Source: Gracilaria domingensis (taxonomy: Eukaryota > Rhodophyta > Florideophyceae > Gracilariales > Gracilariaceae). From it: a stretch of 63,192 nucleotides of DNA. The notes below the pieces were generated by a model. It saw only the letters and a program-made list of their open reading frames with translations. It made no database searches and was not told where the DNA came from. The stretch spans positions 1 to 63,192 of the forward strand of contig VCMS01000314.1 of NCBI GenBank assembly GCA_022539475.1, read 5' to 3'. Shown piece after piece: positions 19,929 through 31,039 of the stretch. Position 1 is the first letter of the stretch, and the number at the start of each line of letters is the position of its first letter. Position numbers and translations under genes: made by a program.

Positions 19929-20790
19929 TGTAGAGCAAAATGCTCCTCGATGGGGATGCACTTCCGTGCTTTTCATATAGGTTTGATCCGTAACCGGCTT
20001 CGCCACCTCATTTATGAGAGGGGATTGCGACTACCGGCCCATTTTGGGTTATGCCTAGGAAGGTTAGTATTTCTGCACACGTGTGCCAAGTTGGGCCGAT
20101 CGCGCGGGGGGTGTGGCAAGCATGCCACGGGGGCACACCTGTAGTGTATTGGCCGGCAGCGCCGGATAGTTAGATATTTTAATTGATATTTTCAAGTGAC
20201 GTATATAAGTGGCGGCACTTGCCGCCACTGTACGGGAAGTAAACCTCAACGAGGCTTTTGGCTCTGATCTTCTTGCCGCTTGCGCACGGTCACAAGCCCC
20301 ATCCTGGGGAATACCGCCGCAGTTCCGGGCTGATCAACCAACCTCCGTCCCTGAGGAGTACTAATCCGTTGTCACGGCACTTTTCTTATCTATTTTATTG
20401 TTTTCATTTCCGTCTTACGGCTTTCGCTACTCTGCCCTACATTGTAGGTTTGTCCCATTTGTCTCGGGAGTTTTCCCGCTTATCGCGAGTTAGTGCTCCG
20501 CAGTGCGGCTCGTTTGTTGATCTTTTGTCGTCCCATACCGTTGGGCTGGATACCCCCACTCGCTGTGGCTCGCCGGAACCATTCGGATACCTACGCCGAT
20601 TCTACCCCCCCCCTCTACCTCCGACTGCACGCCCAGATCGGGGTCACCCGGATTTACACCCGGCTCGTGTTGGCCCTATCGGAGGGTTCTGTCACTGCGC
20701 CTACCCCTGTAGGGAGCAGGGTTCGAACACCCCTGTCGGTGCTCTTCCGCGACGCGGCTGTCGTTTTCCCGTCAGCGGTTTTGCACCACA
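19929..20790 (+). repeat. 5' LTR of element C
   Basis: It begins TGTAGAGCAAAATGC and ends GCACCACA. A TATA-like GTATATAAG lies near 20,200, followed at once by a perfect 8-bp-stem hairpin (GTGGCGGC / GCCGCCAC), which is a good candidate for the sense promoter. A tract of nine C bases occurs near 20,604. Confidence 0.9.
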
Positions 20791-20793
20791 AAC

Positions 20794-20811
20794 TGGTCTC
20801 CCGACCTAGAA
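20794..20811 (+). other. Primer-binding site of element C
   Basis: TGGTCTCCCGACCTAGAA begins 3 bases after the LTR. It is the same 18-mer as in B and D and complements the inferred tRNA-Tyr 3' end. Confidence 0.8.
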
Positions 20812-20953
20812 TCGGCTTTATTGGCCAACAATCGTTGGAGTTGGTTCGTTTGTTTGGAGCCCAGATAGTTGGGAATATCCGTTCTTACGGTTCTCTCATT
20901 GTCCGTTTTCGGAAGTTGTTTGGTTGCCAATTGGCCGACTGTGTCCGTGAACG

Positions 20954-22963
20954 ATGTCGTCCCGTCGCAGGAGTAGCGCGCCACGTGCCGCTTCTGTGCC
21001 AGGTTCGTCCGGCTTGCCGGCAAGTTTGCCTCCGTTGCCAAGGGACGCACTGGAGGTCCCAGGCAATGGCGACCCGAAACCGGCTTCCCGCGGCCGCCGT
21101 TCTGATAACGGGACCCCACCCACTCGTGGGCCAACCGAGACCGCACCTGCGGCTGATGCCGCCGCAGCGGTTGACGTTATGTCGTCGCGGTCCGACGAGT
21201 ATACCCTCCGTGAATTAGAGGCTCAGGTTCGCATCCTGAAGAACTCCCAAGTGGGCCTCATCCGGGATATTACGAAACTCCGGCAACGGCTCGATGAAGC
21301 CGGTGTCCGGGATGTTTCGAGCGACGTCCGTGTTCTACGGTCTGATGTCAACCAGATTATGGAACACCGACAGGTGTCGGCTGGTCTGCACGAGCAGGCT
21401 GCCGCACGCCTGGACCGCCTGGCTACCCGTCTGGAGACGGTCGAGCAAATCATCGTATCTGATGCTGTTGCGCCGGGAGCCCCGGTGTCTGAGGGTTCTC
21501 AGCACTCGCGCCGTTCCCGGGATCGTCCGGCAAAGAAGAAGGTCAAGGTTGAGTCTGACTCGTCTTCTTCATCCTCTTCTGATGTGGAGGGCCCCAAAAA
21601 GGGATCGTCTACCGACTCTTCGGACAGCGCGGAAGAGCGCTCTCGCTATCGTGCATCCCGTTCGCGGGCTACTGAAGTCACTTCTGGTGTTGCACGAGGC
21701 CGTACGAAAGGACGGAGACACCTCGGATTGAAGGAGTTGAAGCCGACAAACTTACTGTATCGGGAGCTACTATCTTACCGATATTATCGGCTTGATGACA
21801 CGACGCCACAGAGGACCCCACGTGGGACTGGCAAAGTGCGAAATCATCTCCGACAAATGGAGCTCACGCTAAAGCCCCACAAGTTCTCTGGGGAAGATCC
21901 AATTCTTGTCTTGGATTTTCTTAGCCGCTTCGTAGCGGAAGCCGATGTACTTCGGATGAGTGAGGCACAGGCCTACATCGCGCTCCCGTACTTTTTGACG
22001 GGTGTAGCCGAAGATCAATTCAATTCGGTTCGTGGGTCGTCTCGCGCCTCCGAAGGAGGAGTTACGTGCTGGCCGGAAGCGGTACAATATCTCCTGCGCT
22101 CTTACGCGACAGGCAATGCGATACAAGGTGCTATACTCGCGCTACGAGACACGAAGCAAGCAGCCGAAGAGTCGGAAACCGTTTATTCGACCCGCCTCAA
22201 TAAGGCTTTCCACAGATGTGGCAACGTGTTCTCCGCAGCCGAGCGGTGTACGATGTTTGTTGATGGACTGGACCGATCAATTCGGACATTGGTAGCCCAT
22301 TATCGGGAGAACAAACGCCGGATTACCTATCTGGAACTCGTTCAATTTGCCCAAGCTGAGGGAGATGCAGCTCGAGCACGCGCTGGTATCAAGACGCGCA
22401 CGCGCCGACTCCTTCATGTAGAAGGCCGAGACTCCTCACTGCCTCACTCGCGAGGTTCTGTTCAAGGGGGTTATGATAACCTACACCTGTTACAGGACGA
22501 TGGTTCAATGCCGAGTTCGGAATTGCTGTCGACGACGGAGCAGTGTACAGTGGACGCAGACCCCGCTCTGTACGCCGGACGTCAAGTCCCGGCATTGCCC
22601 GTGCCGCACTCTGGCGGATATCGAAGCCAACGCCCTGGATGGAGGGACCCGTATCCTCCTCGACAGGAGCGCCGGCCGCCCAACGCGGATCTTCTTCGTC
22701 ACCTTATTTGTCATACCTGTTACAGGCCAGGGCACATCGCTCCGAATTGCTTAATGCCCATACGGGATATGGCGAAGATAGTGCCTCAGTATGAGTCGTT
22801 GACGCCCGCCGAGCGGGAACGTGTTCCCGACAAATCGTACCTTCGTGCGAAGGCGGAGACTCAGCCTGGAAACCAGGAAACGGTACCATCGAATGGTGGA
22901 ACTGTAGCCGCCCCTGCGGAATCGCAACCTCCGCAGATTGGCGGCGACGCTCAGAAAAACTGA
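20954..22963 (+). CDS. gag: Element C Gag
   Basis: An intact 669-codon Gag starts at ATG 20,954 (MSSRRRSSAPRAA). In order it has a basic/Ala-Pro N-terminus, a coiled coil at about 75-165 (ELEAQVRIL, then DVRVLRSDVNQI), a Ser/Asp-rich acidic stretch at about 190-230, the retrotransposon Gag capsid block at about 250-480 (LDFLSRFV, STRLNKAFHRCGN, CTMFVDGLD), and one CCHC zinc knuckle near residue 586 (CHTCYRPGHIAPNC). It ends Gln-Lys-Asn-stop, where the -1 shift into pol is expected. Gag assembles the particle and packages RNA. Confidence 0.92.
   Translation: MSSRRRSSAPRAASVPGSSGLPASLPPLPRDALEVPGNGDPKPASRGRRSDNGTPPTRGPTETAPAADAAAAVDVMSSRSDEYTLRELEAQVRILKNSQVGLIRDITKLRQRLDEAGVRDVSSDVRVLRSDVNQIMEHRQVSAGLHEQAAARLDRLATRLETVEQIIVSDAVAPGAPVSEGSQHSRRSRDRPAKKKVKVESDSSSSSSSDVEGPKKGSSTDSSDSAEERSRYRASRSRATEVTSGVARGRTKGRRHLGLKELKPTNLLYRELLSYRYYRLDDTTPQRTPRGTGKVRNHLRQMELTLKPHKFSGEDPILVLDFLSRFVAEADVLRMSEAQAYIALPYFLTGVAEDQFNSVRGSSRASEGGVTCWPEAVQYLLRSYATGNAIQGAILALRDTKQAAEESETVYSTRLNKAFHRCGNVFSAAERCTMFVDGLDRSIRTLVAHYRENKRRITYLELVQFAQAEGDAARARAGIKTRTRRLLHVEGRDSSLPHSRGSVQGGYDNLHLLQDDGSMPSSELLSTTEQCTVDADPALYAGRQVPALPVPHSGGYRSQRPGWRDPYPPRQERRPPNADLLRHLICHTCYRPGHIAPNCLMPIRDMAKIVPQYESLTPAERERVPDKSYLRAKAETQPGNQETVPSNGGTVAAPAESQPPQIGGDAQKN
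22954..22960 (+). promoter_or_regulatory. Candidate -1 frameshift site between gag and pol, element C
   Basis: The bases G-AAA-AAC directly precede the gag TGA. The -1 frame is open here and runs into protease. D has the identical CAGAAAAACTGA; B has CAGAAAGACTAA. The heptamer is A-rich like known slippery sites but its first base does not fit the perfect X-XXY-YYZ rule. Confidence 0.55.
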
Positions 22964-25900
22964 GCAAGGGAGCCTCCAGCAATGGAGAGGCGCCCCCAGC
23001 GACGGGGTTTAGTGCGCCTGAGGCTGAGAAGCCTCGCTCCCCGGTCACAATCTTTTCGAGGAAACTGGCCACTACAGACGTGGACTCTGAGCACCTTGGT
23101 GTCTTGCGTCGCCCCTGGATACGGTCTAAGAACAGCCGGTTCCCGGATAGAGTCCTGGTCATGGCGAAACGTAACTACAAAGTTTACGCCGACCTGGGTG
23201 TTTCCGACCAGTACATGGTTCGGCAGTTGTCCGTACTCGATACAGGAGCTGGGCCAAATTTCTTGGTTGAATCGATGATTCCGCCGCACTTGCGGTCTCG
23301 CGTTCGTGCGGCGCCGCAGATTGATATAGCGGATGCGAACAATCGGCCACTTTCGACTGTGGGAGTAATAGACCTGCTCGTCAGGCTTGGCCGCTACGTG
23401 GCGAAGCTCGATTTCTTGGTTTGCAAGCAACTCGCTGCGCCGGTTATCCTCGGCTGCGACTTCTGTGACCGCTTCGTCGATGCAATTCGACTGCGGAAGC
23501 GAACCATCGAAATGGAAGATGGGACTACTGTACCGATCGTTCGGCGTCCCCTACGCCGGGCTCTGAAGAAGCAAGTCCCTTTGCCTGCGGCACAGAAGCC
23601 TACAGCCGATGAACGGAAGTCTACAAAGCTCCGAGTAGCTCGGTCTATTTCCATCCCGCCTGAATCACAGGTCTGGGTTACTGTGACGTCCCCACAATGT
23701 GGCTTACAAACGGTACAACCGTTGCCTGCGTTACAGGAGAAGCATCAGCTTGCCCTCGCTAATGGGATTGTTTTCGTCGAACCCGAGAAGCCTTTTCAGG
23801 TGCTGGTTGCGAACTTCAGCCGTTTTCCTCAACGGTTGGTTAGGAGCCAAGTTATTGGTTCGTTGCTTTCGCAACCTGCGGCTATAGTGCCTACTCAGGT
23901 TTCTATTGCCGAGGTTCTCGGAATCCTCGAAGCTGAGGAGGGGGTGGCGGAACGGAACAATTCCGAAACGAATACTGGACCGAACAGTTCGTCGGAAGAT
24001 GCTACGCCGACTTCGTCGGATGCAAATAACCGCAGCCTGTCAAAGGAGGCAATGCCGACCTCGTCGGACAGAAATGATACGGACCTGAGTGCTGCTGACA
24101 CGAAGGATAAGGCAGTACAGGAACTGGAGTCTCTGGATCTTGAACACGTCCCAAAGACTCACCGCGATAAATTGCGGCACATGCTTGAGGAGTTCACGCC
24201 CATGTGGGATGGCACACTGGGTAAGATTGGTATTACCGAACATCGGATTGATTTGCTACCGAATACTCGGCCCATTTCGCAACACCCTTACAGGGCGGGA
24301 CCGACAGCTCGGCAGGAGGAGAAAGCTCAAGTTGAGAAGATGCTCCGCGCTGGAGTTATCCAGCCGGCTCAGTCACCTTGGGCATCGCCGGTGGTGCTCG
24401 CGCCCAAAGCTGATAGGTCTTGGCGATTTTGCATCGATTACCGCAAGCTAAACACGGCTACAGTCAAGGATGTATATCCTATCCCACGAATGGATGAATG
24501 CATCGATTCGTTGGGCGACGCGAAAGTGTTCACAACCCTAGATGCGAATTGGGGCTATTGGCAAGTTCCCGTGAGGGCTGAGGATCGGGACAAGACAGCC
24601 TTCGTTTGTCATGAAGGATTGTACCGATTCAATCGGATGCCCTTTGGGTTAACGAACGCGCCAGCCACTTTTCAACGAGCTGTGGATATTTTGCTAGCCC
24701 GCTTTAAGTGGAAGACTTGCCTGGTATACCTGGATGACATCATTGTCTACTCCAGCAACCTGGATGAGCACTTGACCCACGTACGGGATGTGATGCGAGT
24801 CCTACGCGATGCAGGCATTACGCTCAAGCTCAAGAAGTGTGAGTTCTTTACCGAAACCGTCAGGTATCTCGGCCATGTTATCCGTCCGGGACGGCTTTCG
24901 ATTGACGAAGTACGCGTGAAATCCCTCAAAGAGGCTAACATCCGAAGACGCAGACGGAACTCCGATCTTTTCTCGGCTTGTGCAATGTGTATCGCCGCTT
25001 CATTCCGAACTTCGCGGATATCGCTGCACCTCTGAACGAGCTTCTTCGCAAAGGACAGCCAGTCGATCTGGAAGAATTCGACGACCGCAAGGTCGCGGCT
25101 TTCTCGTCGCTCGTGGACGCGGTGACATCGCCACCTGTTTTATCCCTGCCTAGGGCTGGTTTGCAATATGCAGTAGATACGGATGCGAGCGACTACCAAG
25201 TCGGCTGTGCCCTATTCCAGACCACCAATGATGGCGAGCGATTGCCAATTGGGTATTGGTCAAGGAGCCTCAACGTTCACGAGAGGAATTACTCGGTATC
25301 CGAGAAGGACTGCTTGGCAGTTGTCTGGGCATTACAGACACTGCGGCCCTATCTTATGGGGACCCGCTTCATTGTTCATACCGATCATTCGGCATTACGC
25401 TGGCTACTCTCTATAGCAGAGCCATCTGGCCGCTTGATGCGGTGGAGACTTCGCTTGTCGGAATTCGACTTCGAAATCCGTTACAAGAAAGGACTCCTGA
25501 ACACTCAGGCTGATGCACTGTCCCGCTTGGAAACAGCGGCTGAAGCTGCGCCAGTCGATGATCTGGAGATACCGTGCTTCCTCGTGGAAGACGGCTCGAG
25601 CGATGCCGATGAAGAATCGGAAGGATGGGACATCTACGATGCTGTTTTAGCCGTGTCAGACACGCAACCCGAACCGGGCTCTTTCGTACCGATCAAGCCG
25701 GAGGAACTCATCCGGGAGCAGCACACCGACCGTTTTTGTACGGAGATTCGTAGTCGTCTAAACGGTGGAGCACAGTTGCCTTTCGTCGAGAACGACCAAG
25801 GATTTCCAATCCGAACTGTCGGAAACAGGCCACAGATTGTGGTTCCGCACTCACTTCAGTCACGAGTACTGCATTTGTCGCACTATGCGAAGTTGTCAGC

Positions 25901-27153
25901 CCACCCTGGTGGCAGGAAGTTGTACTAAACCTTACGGAAGGACTTTTACTGGCCAGCAATGGCTTTCGACGCGTATGACACTGTTCGCGGATGTTCTGAC
26001 TGCGCGAATAACCGCGTCAAGCTCCATAAGTATTCCAAGAAGTTGGCACTATTCCCTGCTAGGGCTCCACTGGAGTTTGTGGCGATCGATCTACTCGGCG
26101 AGTTTATTCGCACCCGCCGGGGAAACCGGTTTTTGCTTGTTATCACCGACCGCTTTTCTAAGCTGGTACGGACTGTGCCTTTGAAGAAGGTTACTGCTAG
26201 TGCGGTCGCCCAAGCTTTCGTTACTCACTGGGTTTTTGTCTACGGACCGCCGATTGACTTACTATCGGATAACGGACCGCAGTTCACGGCTAAGTTTTTT
26301 CAGGACGTATGCCGCATCTTGCGGATCCAAAACTGGTTTACGACAACATATCATCCCCAGAGTAATGGGCAGGTTGAGCGTTTTAACCGCACGATGCTCA
26401 ACGCATTGCGGACGTTTGTTGCCCAGCATCCGTCGGAATGGGATCAGTACACCGATGCGGTGACTTATGCCTACAATACGCAGGTTCACCGCACGACTCA
26501 GATCTCGCCGTTCGAGCTTGTGCTATCACGCGTCCCAACTTCGGTGGCTATCGAGCCACAGCCAACTTTGGATAAGTTCCCGTCGCCCCGTCTACACAGG
26601 GACGCCTGGAAGGACTGGCTTAAGAACATTATCCCTACAGTTGGGCAGCATATCGCTAAGGCCCAGGCCGCATACAAGCGGAATTTCGACGCTAGAGTGC
26701 GTAAGAATGCCCCTCAGATCAGGGAAGGTAGCTTTGCCTTCGTACGGAAGGAGTGCTACAACCCTGAAAAGGAGAAGCGCCACAAGCTTTCTCCTATCGC
26801 GGACGGCCCGTTCCGAGTTATTGCTGTCACTGACACAACGGTTGTCCTTGATATCAAGGGAGAGCACGAGCGTTTGTCGCTAGATCGCGAAACGCCTGCG
26901 CCAAAGCCTGTTTCGCAGGATTCGCTACCGTCATCGTCGGCCCCTACCGCACCCACGGTGGAAACAGCCGTCGGAACGGAAACAGGCGCCGCGGCGGGTA
27001 CTCGCACTCAACCGTCTGTGTTGCTGCATCCGGATCGCGGACTTGCTCATTTGCCTGCTAAGCCGGAATCTGACCGGTCGGTCTCCAATGCCGCACATGT
27101 GCACACGCGGATAAGGGCCCCCATGGGGATACTCACCGCCACCCCCGACACTC

Positions 27154-27174
27154 CCACTGAGGAGGGGGAGGAGG
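27154..27174 (+). promoter_or_regulatory. Internal polypurine tract 2 of element C
   Basis: The motif CTGAGGAGGGGGAGGAGG lies in the linker of pol at the same place as in A and B. Further copies in C are at 23,931-23,947 (with one T break) and 28,885-28,904 (after the pol stop). Confidence 0.5.
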
Positions 27175-28520
27175 CAGGTCGCTCTTTTTCGTTGTCGCCG
27201 TCGTCGACGGAGTCGCCTTCGCAGGCCTCTGTATCGCACGCAAGTCGTGATGAATGCACGTCAACGCGCGACACACAGCCGGAGAGCCGGAAAGAAGAGA
27301 ACGACGCGCAGCTACCGCGGAAGCCTCAAGAAGAGGAAGATCACTCTCGCTCACCACCGCCGTCGCGGACGGAGTTACGTTTGCAGGCCCAAGAACGGGA
27401 ACACAGTACCGATGTGGTACGTGATTTGCAGCCGGAGAGCCGGAGGGATCGCACAGTTTCGCGGAGTCCTTCTGAGAAGGATGCCACCTCGGTGACGATT
27501 GCAGCCGGAAGATCGGAAGAGAAGGACGCGCCGTTACCACGGAAGGATGAGGTGGAAGGCACCACTATGGTGAATCGCAAAGCCGGAAGTCCGGAGAAAG
27601 AAGAGTTAGTTCGAAAAAACCGTGCTGTTACGGCAGACCCGACTTCGGGAGATTTTGGTGCAGCACCGAGTGCCAAAGCCGTCAAAAAGACGGAACCAAC
27701 CACCAGTGTGGCGAACAGTCAAGCCACAGCAAGTGGGCAGCACTCAAGCACTGACGACGCGTGCACGTCGCGCCAAGTGTCGAGCTCCGTGGGAGATCCG
27801 CCTCCAACCGAGGATTACAGTGCGCAAGCCGGGCACATGCCAGCCACAGACCTGGCGCCGTCTAAAAACGGTTCAAAAAATTCCGAATTTGAATCGGCTC
27901 TTGACAGCCATGCAAAGGCGCAGGTGTCGCAAATCGCAGCGCGCGGCGAACTGCCGCCACGGCACGTGCCAGAACACCACTCGCTGGCTCACCGCTCTGC
28001 GGACCGTTCACCGTCGCAACGGGAGATTGTGCCGGAACTCCGGAAGCTCTCTATTCGAGAAGACCGAAGCACGGTCACAGCCCAGCAGCATGGGGAGAAG
28101 AACCAGGAATCTGGAAGCATGATGGTCAGGAAAGTACCATGGTCACGGAGACCAAAGCCTGGCGTACAGAATGTACTGCCGTCAGGACGGAAGCCGATCA
28201 CGAACGACGATGCCCACGACGGGAGAAGCGACGACTACGCCCCGAAAGAGGATTCTTCAAGCAAGCCGCACACAGAGCGGAGTGTTCTCGATGAGGAATA
28301 TGTCATCGACCGTCTGGTAAGTCACGGCTACGCCCCTGACGGGGAACTACTGTATCGAGTCCGTTGGTACGGCTACGCCTCTTCAGAGGATACGCAGGAG
28401 CCCATTGAGCACTTGCCTCGCTCGAAGGTCTTGCAGTACCACCGTCGCACACGGACACCGATACCGGCTACGCTGGACAAGGCCCAAGTGGGTTGACCAC
28501 CCACGTCCCTATTGAGCGCA

Positions 28521-28826
28521 GCCGTCTCAGACGGAATATGCCGCCTCATGCGGACAGTATTGCATTACGCAAGAATATGCCGCGTCAAGCGGATGCAACT
28601 TGAAGTTAACTTGAGATCACTTAGCCGCCTCAGGCGGACCAGGCCGCTCTAAGCGGACAGCTTTTTTTTTTTTTGCTGAGCAGACAAGCCGCGAAACGCG
28701 GAAGCCACTTACAGTGGAGAAGGAGAAGGAGAAGATGAAGAAGAAAGAAGCCTTCGAAGAAGGAGAAGAAGCCAGGACACTGGAATGAAGACTAAGAAGT
28801 TTCATCGCTACAGCCGCTTTGGCGGA
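28521..28826 (+). repeat. Series of seven GCCG...CGGA mini-hairpins after pol, element C
   Basis: Units of 14-15 bases of the form GCCGN...NCGGA lie at 28,521, 28,540, 28,579, 28,624, 28,643, 28,688 and 28,813. The outer CCG/CGG is constant. The inner pairs differ but mostly stay complementary (TC/GA, CC/GG, CT/AG, CG/CG), with loops of 3-5 bases. A T12 run (28,664 onward), a purine tract (28,705-28,790) and a C14 run (near 28,836) lie among or after them. Similar units appear singly at 29,723 and in the same region of B. Confidence 0.6.
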
Positions 28827-28899
28827 AAGTTACCCCCCCCCCCCCCTGTGGGACATTCGCAACAGCCTCCAACGAGGTATTGCCTACTGAGGAGGGGGA

Positions 28900-29930
28900 G
28901 GAAACGAAGAAAAATTTGAGCCAAGCCGATAATGGCTGGATGATTTATCACTACTATCTGAGGCTCGTCCACTCACGTACACCACCCTCTGGAGGCGCTT
29001 TGTAGCGTACGGTGCCGAATAACGTCGGTTTCTTTGCCGCAGAGACGGATTTACATTCGCCATTACTGGGGAATTGCGCTTGACCGTTCTCGCTGTTCAC
29101 GGTTTCATAGCCCAGTTTTCTTGGGGTGTATGCACGCTCATGGGTGTCTGGAATCTGTTTCACCGTTCTACGGCATGTACCGAGTCCGTCTGTTACCGGT
29201 ATGCCTTCATTGGTGACGAAGGTCTGAGCACTACAGTACTGCTGGTACACTGGATCGGACTTGTGCTGTATCCGTTACACGGCATTCCTGAGTATCTCAG
29301 AATCGCTAGGCCACCTCTATGGATGTTGTTAAGCCCCTCTATGAGGTCTCTTTCCTTGTGAGAAGGTTGAACGCCAAGTTCCGAAGTCATCTCGGTCGGT
29401 CAATCAACTTGCCCTCTTGGGATGTCCGAACTGGAACGATCACGTTTGACCCACTTAATCAAGGGCAAATTCCGATTTCTCGGTGTGAATCAACTCTTAT
29501 TAGAGAGACTTAAACTTGACCGAAACGGCTTGTTGCCGTCTGCAGCGGTTCCGGAGTTATGGCGTTCGCGAAACACCCCTTCGTCGAGCTATTTTTAGCA
29601 CAACTTGGGGGTGCGCTATCTCCGCAACTCGGCCGCCGATTGCAACAGGAACTGCCATCCGAATAGAGATTCGGCAGAGCTACAAGGCACGCGGAAGAAA
29701 GCCGAAGTCGGTTACCGTTCAAGCCGCTCAGCGGAGGTGTTCAGTTCGCCGATTTTCGGTTATCTCCAGGGTACCTGAACCGAAACGACTTCGTTTGGGG
29801 ACTTTCCTGGTCTCCAAATCCCGCTTTCTTGGACTCAATCGTCTCTTACGAGTCAGAAAAATCTCTGGTAGAGCTCGTTTGTTCCGTGTTTGACGGCAAG
29901 CCGAAAACGCGGAACTGCCGAAATTGGTGA
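28900..29930 (+). other. Possible decayed sense ORF between pol and 3' LTR, element C
   Basis: Translated on the + strand, frames around 29,040-29,360 and then 29,319-29,930 give amino-acid sequence richer in Trp, Phe and Leu than random, for example LYEVSFLVRRLNAKF, HPFVELFLAQLGG and NDFVWGLSWSPN, with stops at about 29,511 and 29,665. I do not recognise a family. It occupies the place of the antisense ORF of A, B and D but shows none of its motifs on either strand. It could be a captured fragment or chance. Confidence 0.3.
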
Positions 29931-30158
29931 AGGGCCTACTGTAGCCGACACCAGTCGAGAATTTTCGCTAGAGAACGATCACTGTCATGGACTAGAGCCT
30001 CTCTGGGGAGGATTTAGGACTGGCTGGGACGTTTGTATGGGGAGGCACAGCCGCTCGGTTGCGGAAGGGGAACCCAACAGTGGGGATTTCAGCCCATGAT
30101 CTGGGTAACCTGCCGGCAGTTCGGACGCGTCGAGCCGATGGAGCCGGGTGTCTCAGCC

Positions 30159-30173
30159 TGAGAAGGGGGAGAT
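30159..30173 (+). promoter_or_regulatory. 3' polypurine tract of element C
   Basis: CTGAGAAGGGGGAGA directly precedes the 3' LTR. Confidence 0.8.
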
Positions 30174-31034
30174 GTAGAGCAAAATGCCCCTCGATGGGGA
30201 TGCACTTCAGTGCTTTTCATATAGGTTTGATCCGTTACCGGCTTCGCCACCTCATTTATGAGAGGGGATTGCGACTACCGGCCCATTTTGGGTTATGCCT
30301 AGGAAGGTTAGTATTTCTGCACACGTGTGCCAAGTTGGGCCGATCGCGCGGGGGCCGTGGCAAGCATGCTACGGGGGCACACCTGTAGTGTATTGGCCGG
30401 CAGCGCCGGATAGTTAGATATTTTAATTGATATTTTCAAGTGACGTATATAAGTGGCGGCACTTGCCGCCACTGTACGGGAAGTAAACCTCAACGAGGCT
30501 TTTGGCTCTGATCTTCTTGCCGCTTGCGCACGGTCACAAGCCCCATCCTGGGGAATACCGCCGCAGTTCCGGGCTGATCAACCAACCTCCGTCCCTGAGG
30601 AGTACTAATCCGTCGTCACGGCACTTTTCTTATCTATTTTATTGTTTTCATTTCCGTCTTACGGCTTTCGCTACTCTGCCCTACATTGTAGGTTTGTCCC
30701 ATTTGTCTCGGGAGTTTTCCCGCTTATCGCGAGTTAGTGCTCCGCAGTGCGGCTCGTTTGTTGATCTTTTGTCGTCCCATACCGTTGGGCTGGATACCCC
30801 CACTCGCTGTGGCTCGCCGGAACCATTCGGATACCTACGCCGATTCTACCCCCCCCCTCTACCTCCGACTGCACGCCCAGATCGGGGTCACCCGGATTTA
30901 CACCCGGCTCGTGTTGGCCCTATCGGAGGGTTCTGTCACTGCGCCTACCCCTGTAGGGAGCAGGGTTCGAACACCCCTGTCGGTGCTCTTCAGCGACGCG
31001 GCTGTCGTTTTCCCGTCACCGGTTTTGCACCACA
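30174..31034 (+). repeat. 3' LTR of element C
   Basis: The 861-bp copy is near-identical to 19,929-20,790 and ends GCACCACA. It is followed by the duplicated CAGAG. Confidence 0.92.
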
Positions 31035-31039
31035 CAGAG
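31035..31039. repeat. Target site duplication of element C, right copy (CAGAG)
   Basis: It is an exact repeat of 19,924-19,928. Confidence 0.9.

Larger units (their letters stand above)
22951..28496 (+). pseudogene. pol: Element C pro-pol: two lesions only
   Basis: The frame is -1 relative to gag and open from before the gag stop. The protease has SVLDTGAG near 23,235. RT has YLDDIIVYS near 24,730. One base is missing near 24,936 (in the KSLKEAKHP block), shifting the frame. RNase H is intact; a single nonsense change lies at 25,926 (Leu TTA to TAA). Integrase then has its CC pair near 26,000, an IDLLGE Asp near 26,090, SDNGPQF near 26,270 and GQVERFN near 26,375. A long Ser/Glu/Arg linker follows, then an intact chromodomain in the last 70 codons (VRWYGYASS, EPIEHLPRS). 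Two point events separate this from a working polyprotein; no product is made as written. Confidence 0.9.
19929..31034 (+). mobile_element. Element C: complete Ty3/Gypsy chromodomain element inside element B
   Basis: The 11,106-bp element has LTRs of 862 and 861 bp, a perfect 5-bp duplication, a primer site, an open gag, a pol with only two lesions and a polypurine tract. I count about ten differences between its LTRs, so the insertion is fairly recent. Unlike A, B and D it has no antisense ORF; the 1.7 kb between pol and the 3' LTR holds a hairpin series and unidentified sequence instead. Confidence 0.92.

Noticed and set aside
20716..20745. tRNA-like T-arm (CAGGGTTCGAAC with paired CCCTG) in the LTR of C
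   Set aside because: There is a hairpin and a B-box-like string but no D-arm, anticodon arm or acceptor stem, and the other LTRs lack it.
20258..20809. 183- and 209-codon ORFs in the LTRs of C (also at 30,502)
   Set aside because: They lie in R-U5, include the C-run and the LTR end, and have no protein-like conservation in the other LTRs.
28664..28675. T12 run as a poly(A)/retroposition mark or terminator
   Set aside because: It sits inside element C between hairpins with no target duplication; a Pol III terminator role is possible but nothing supports a Pol III gene upstream.
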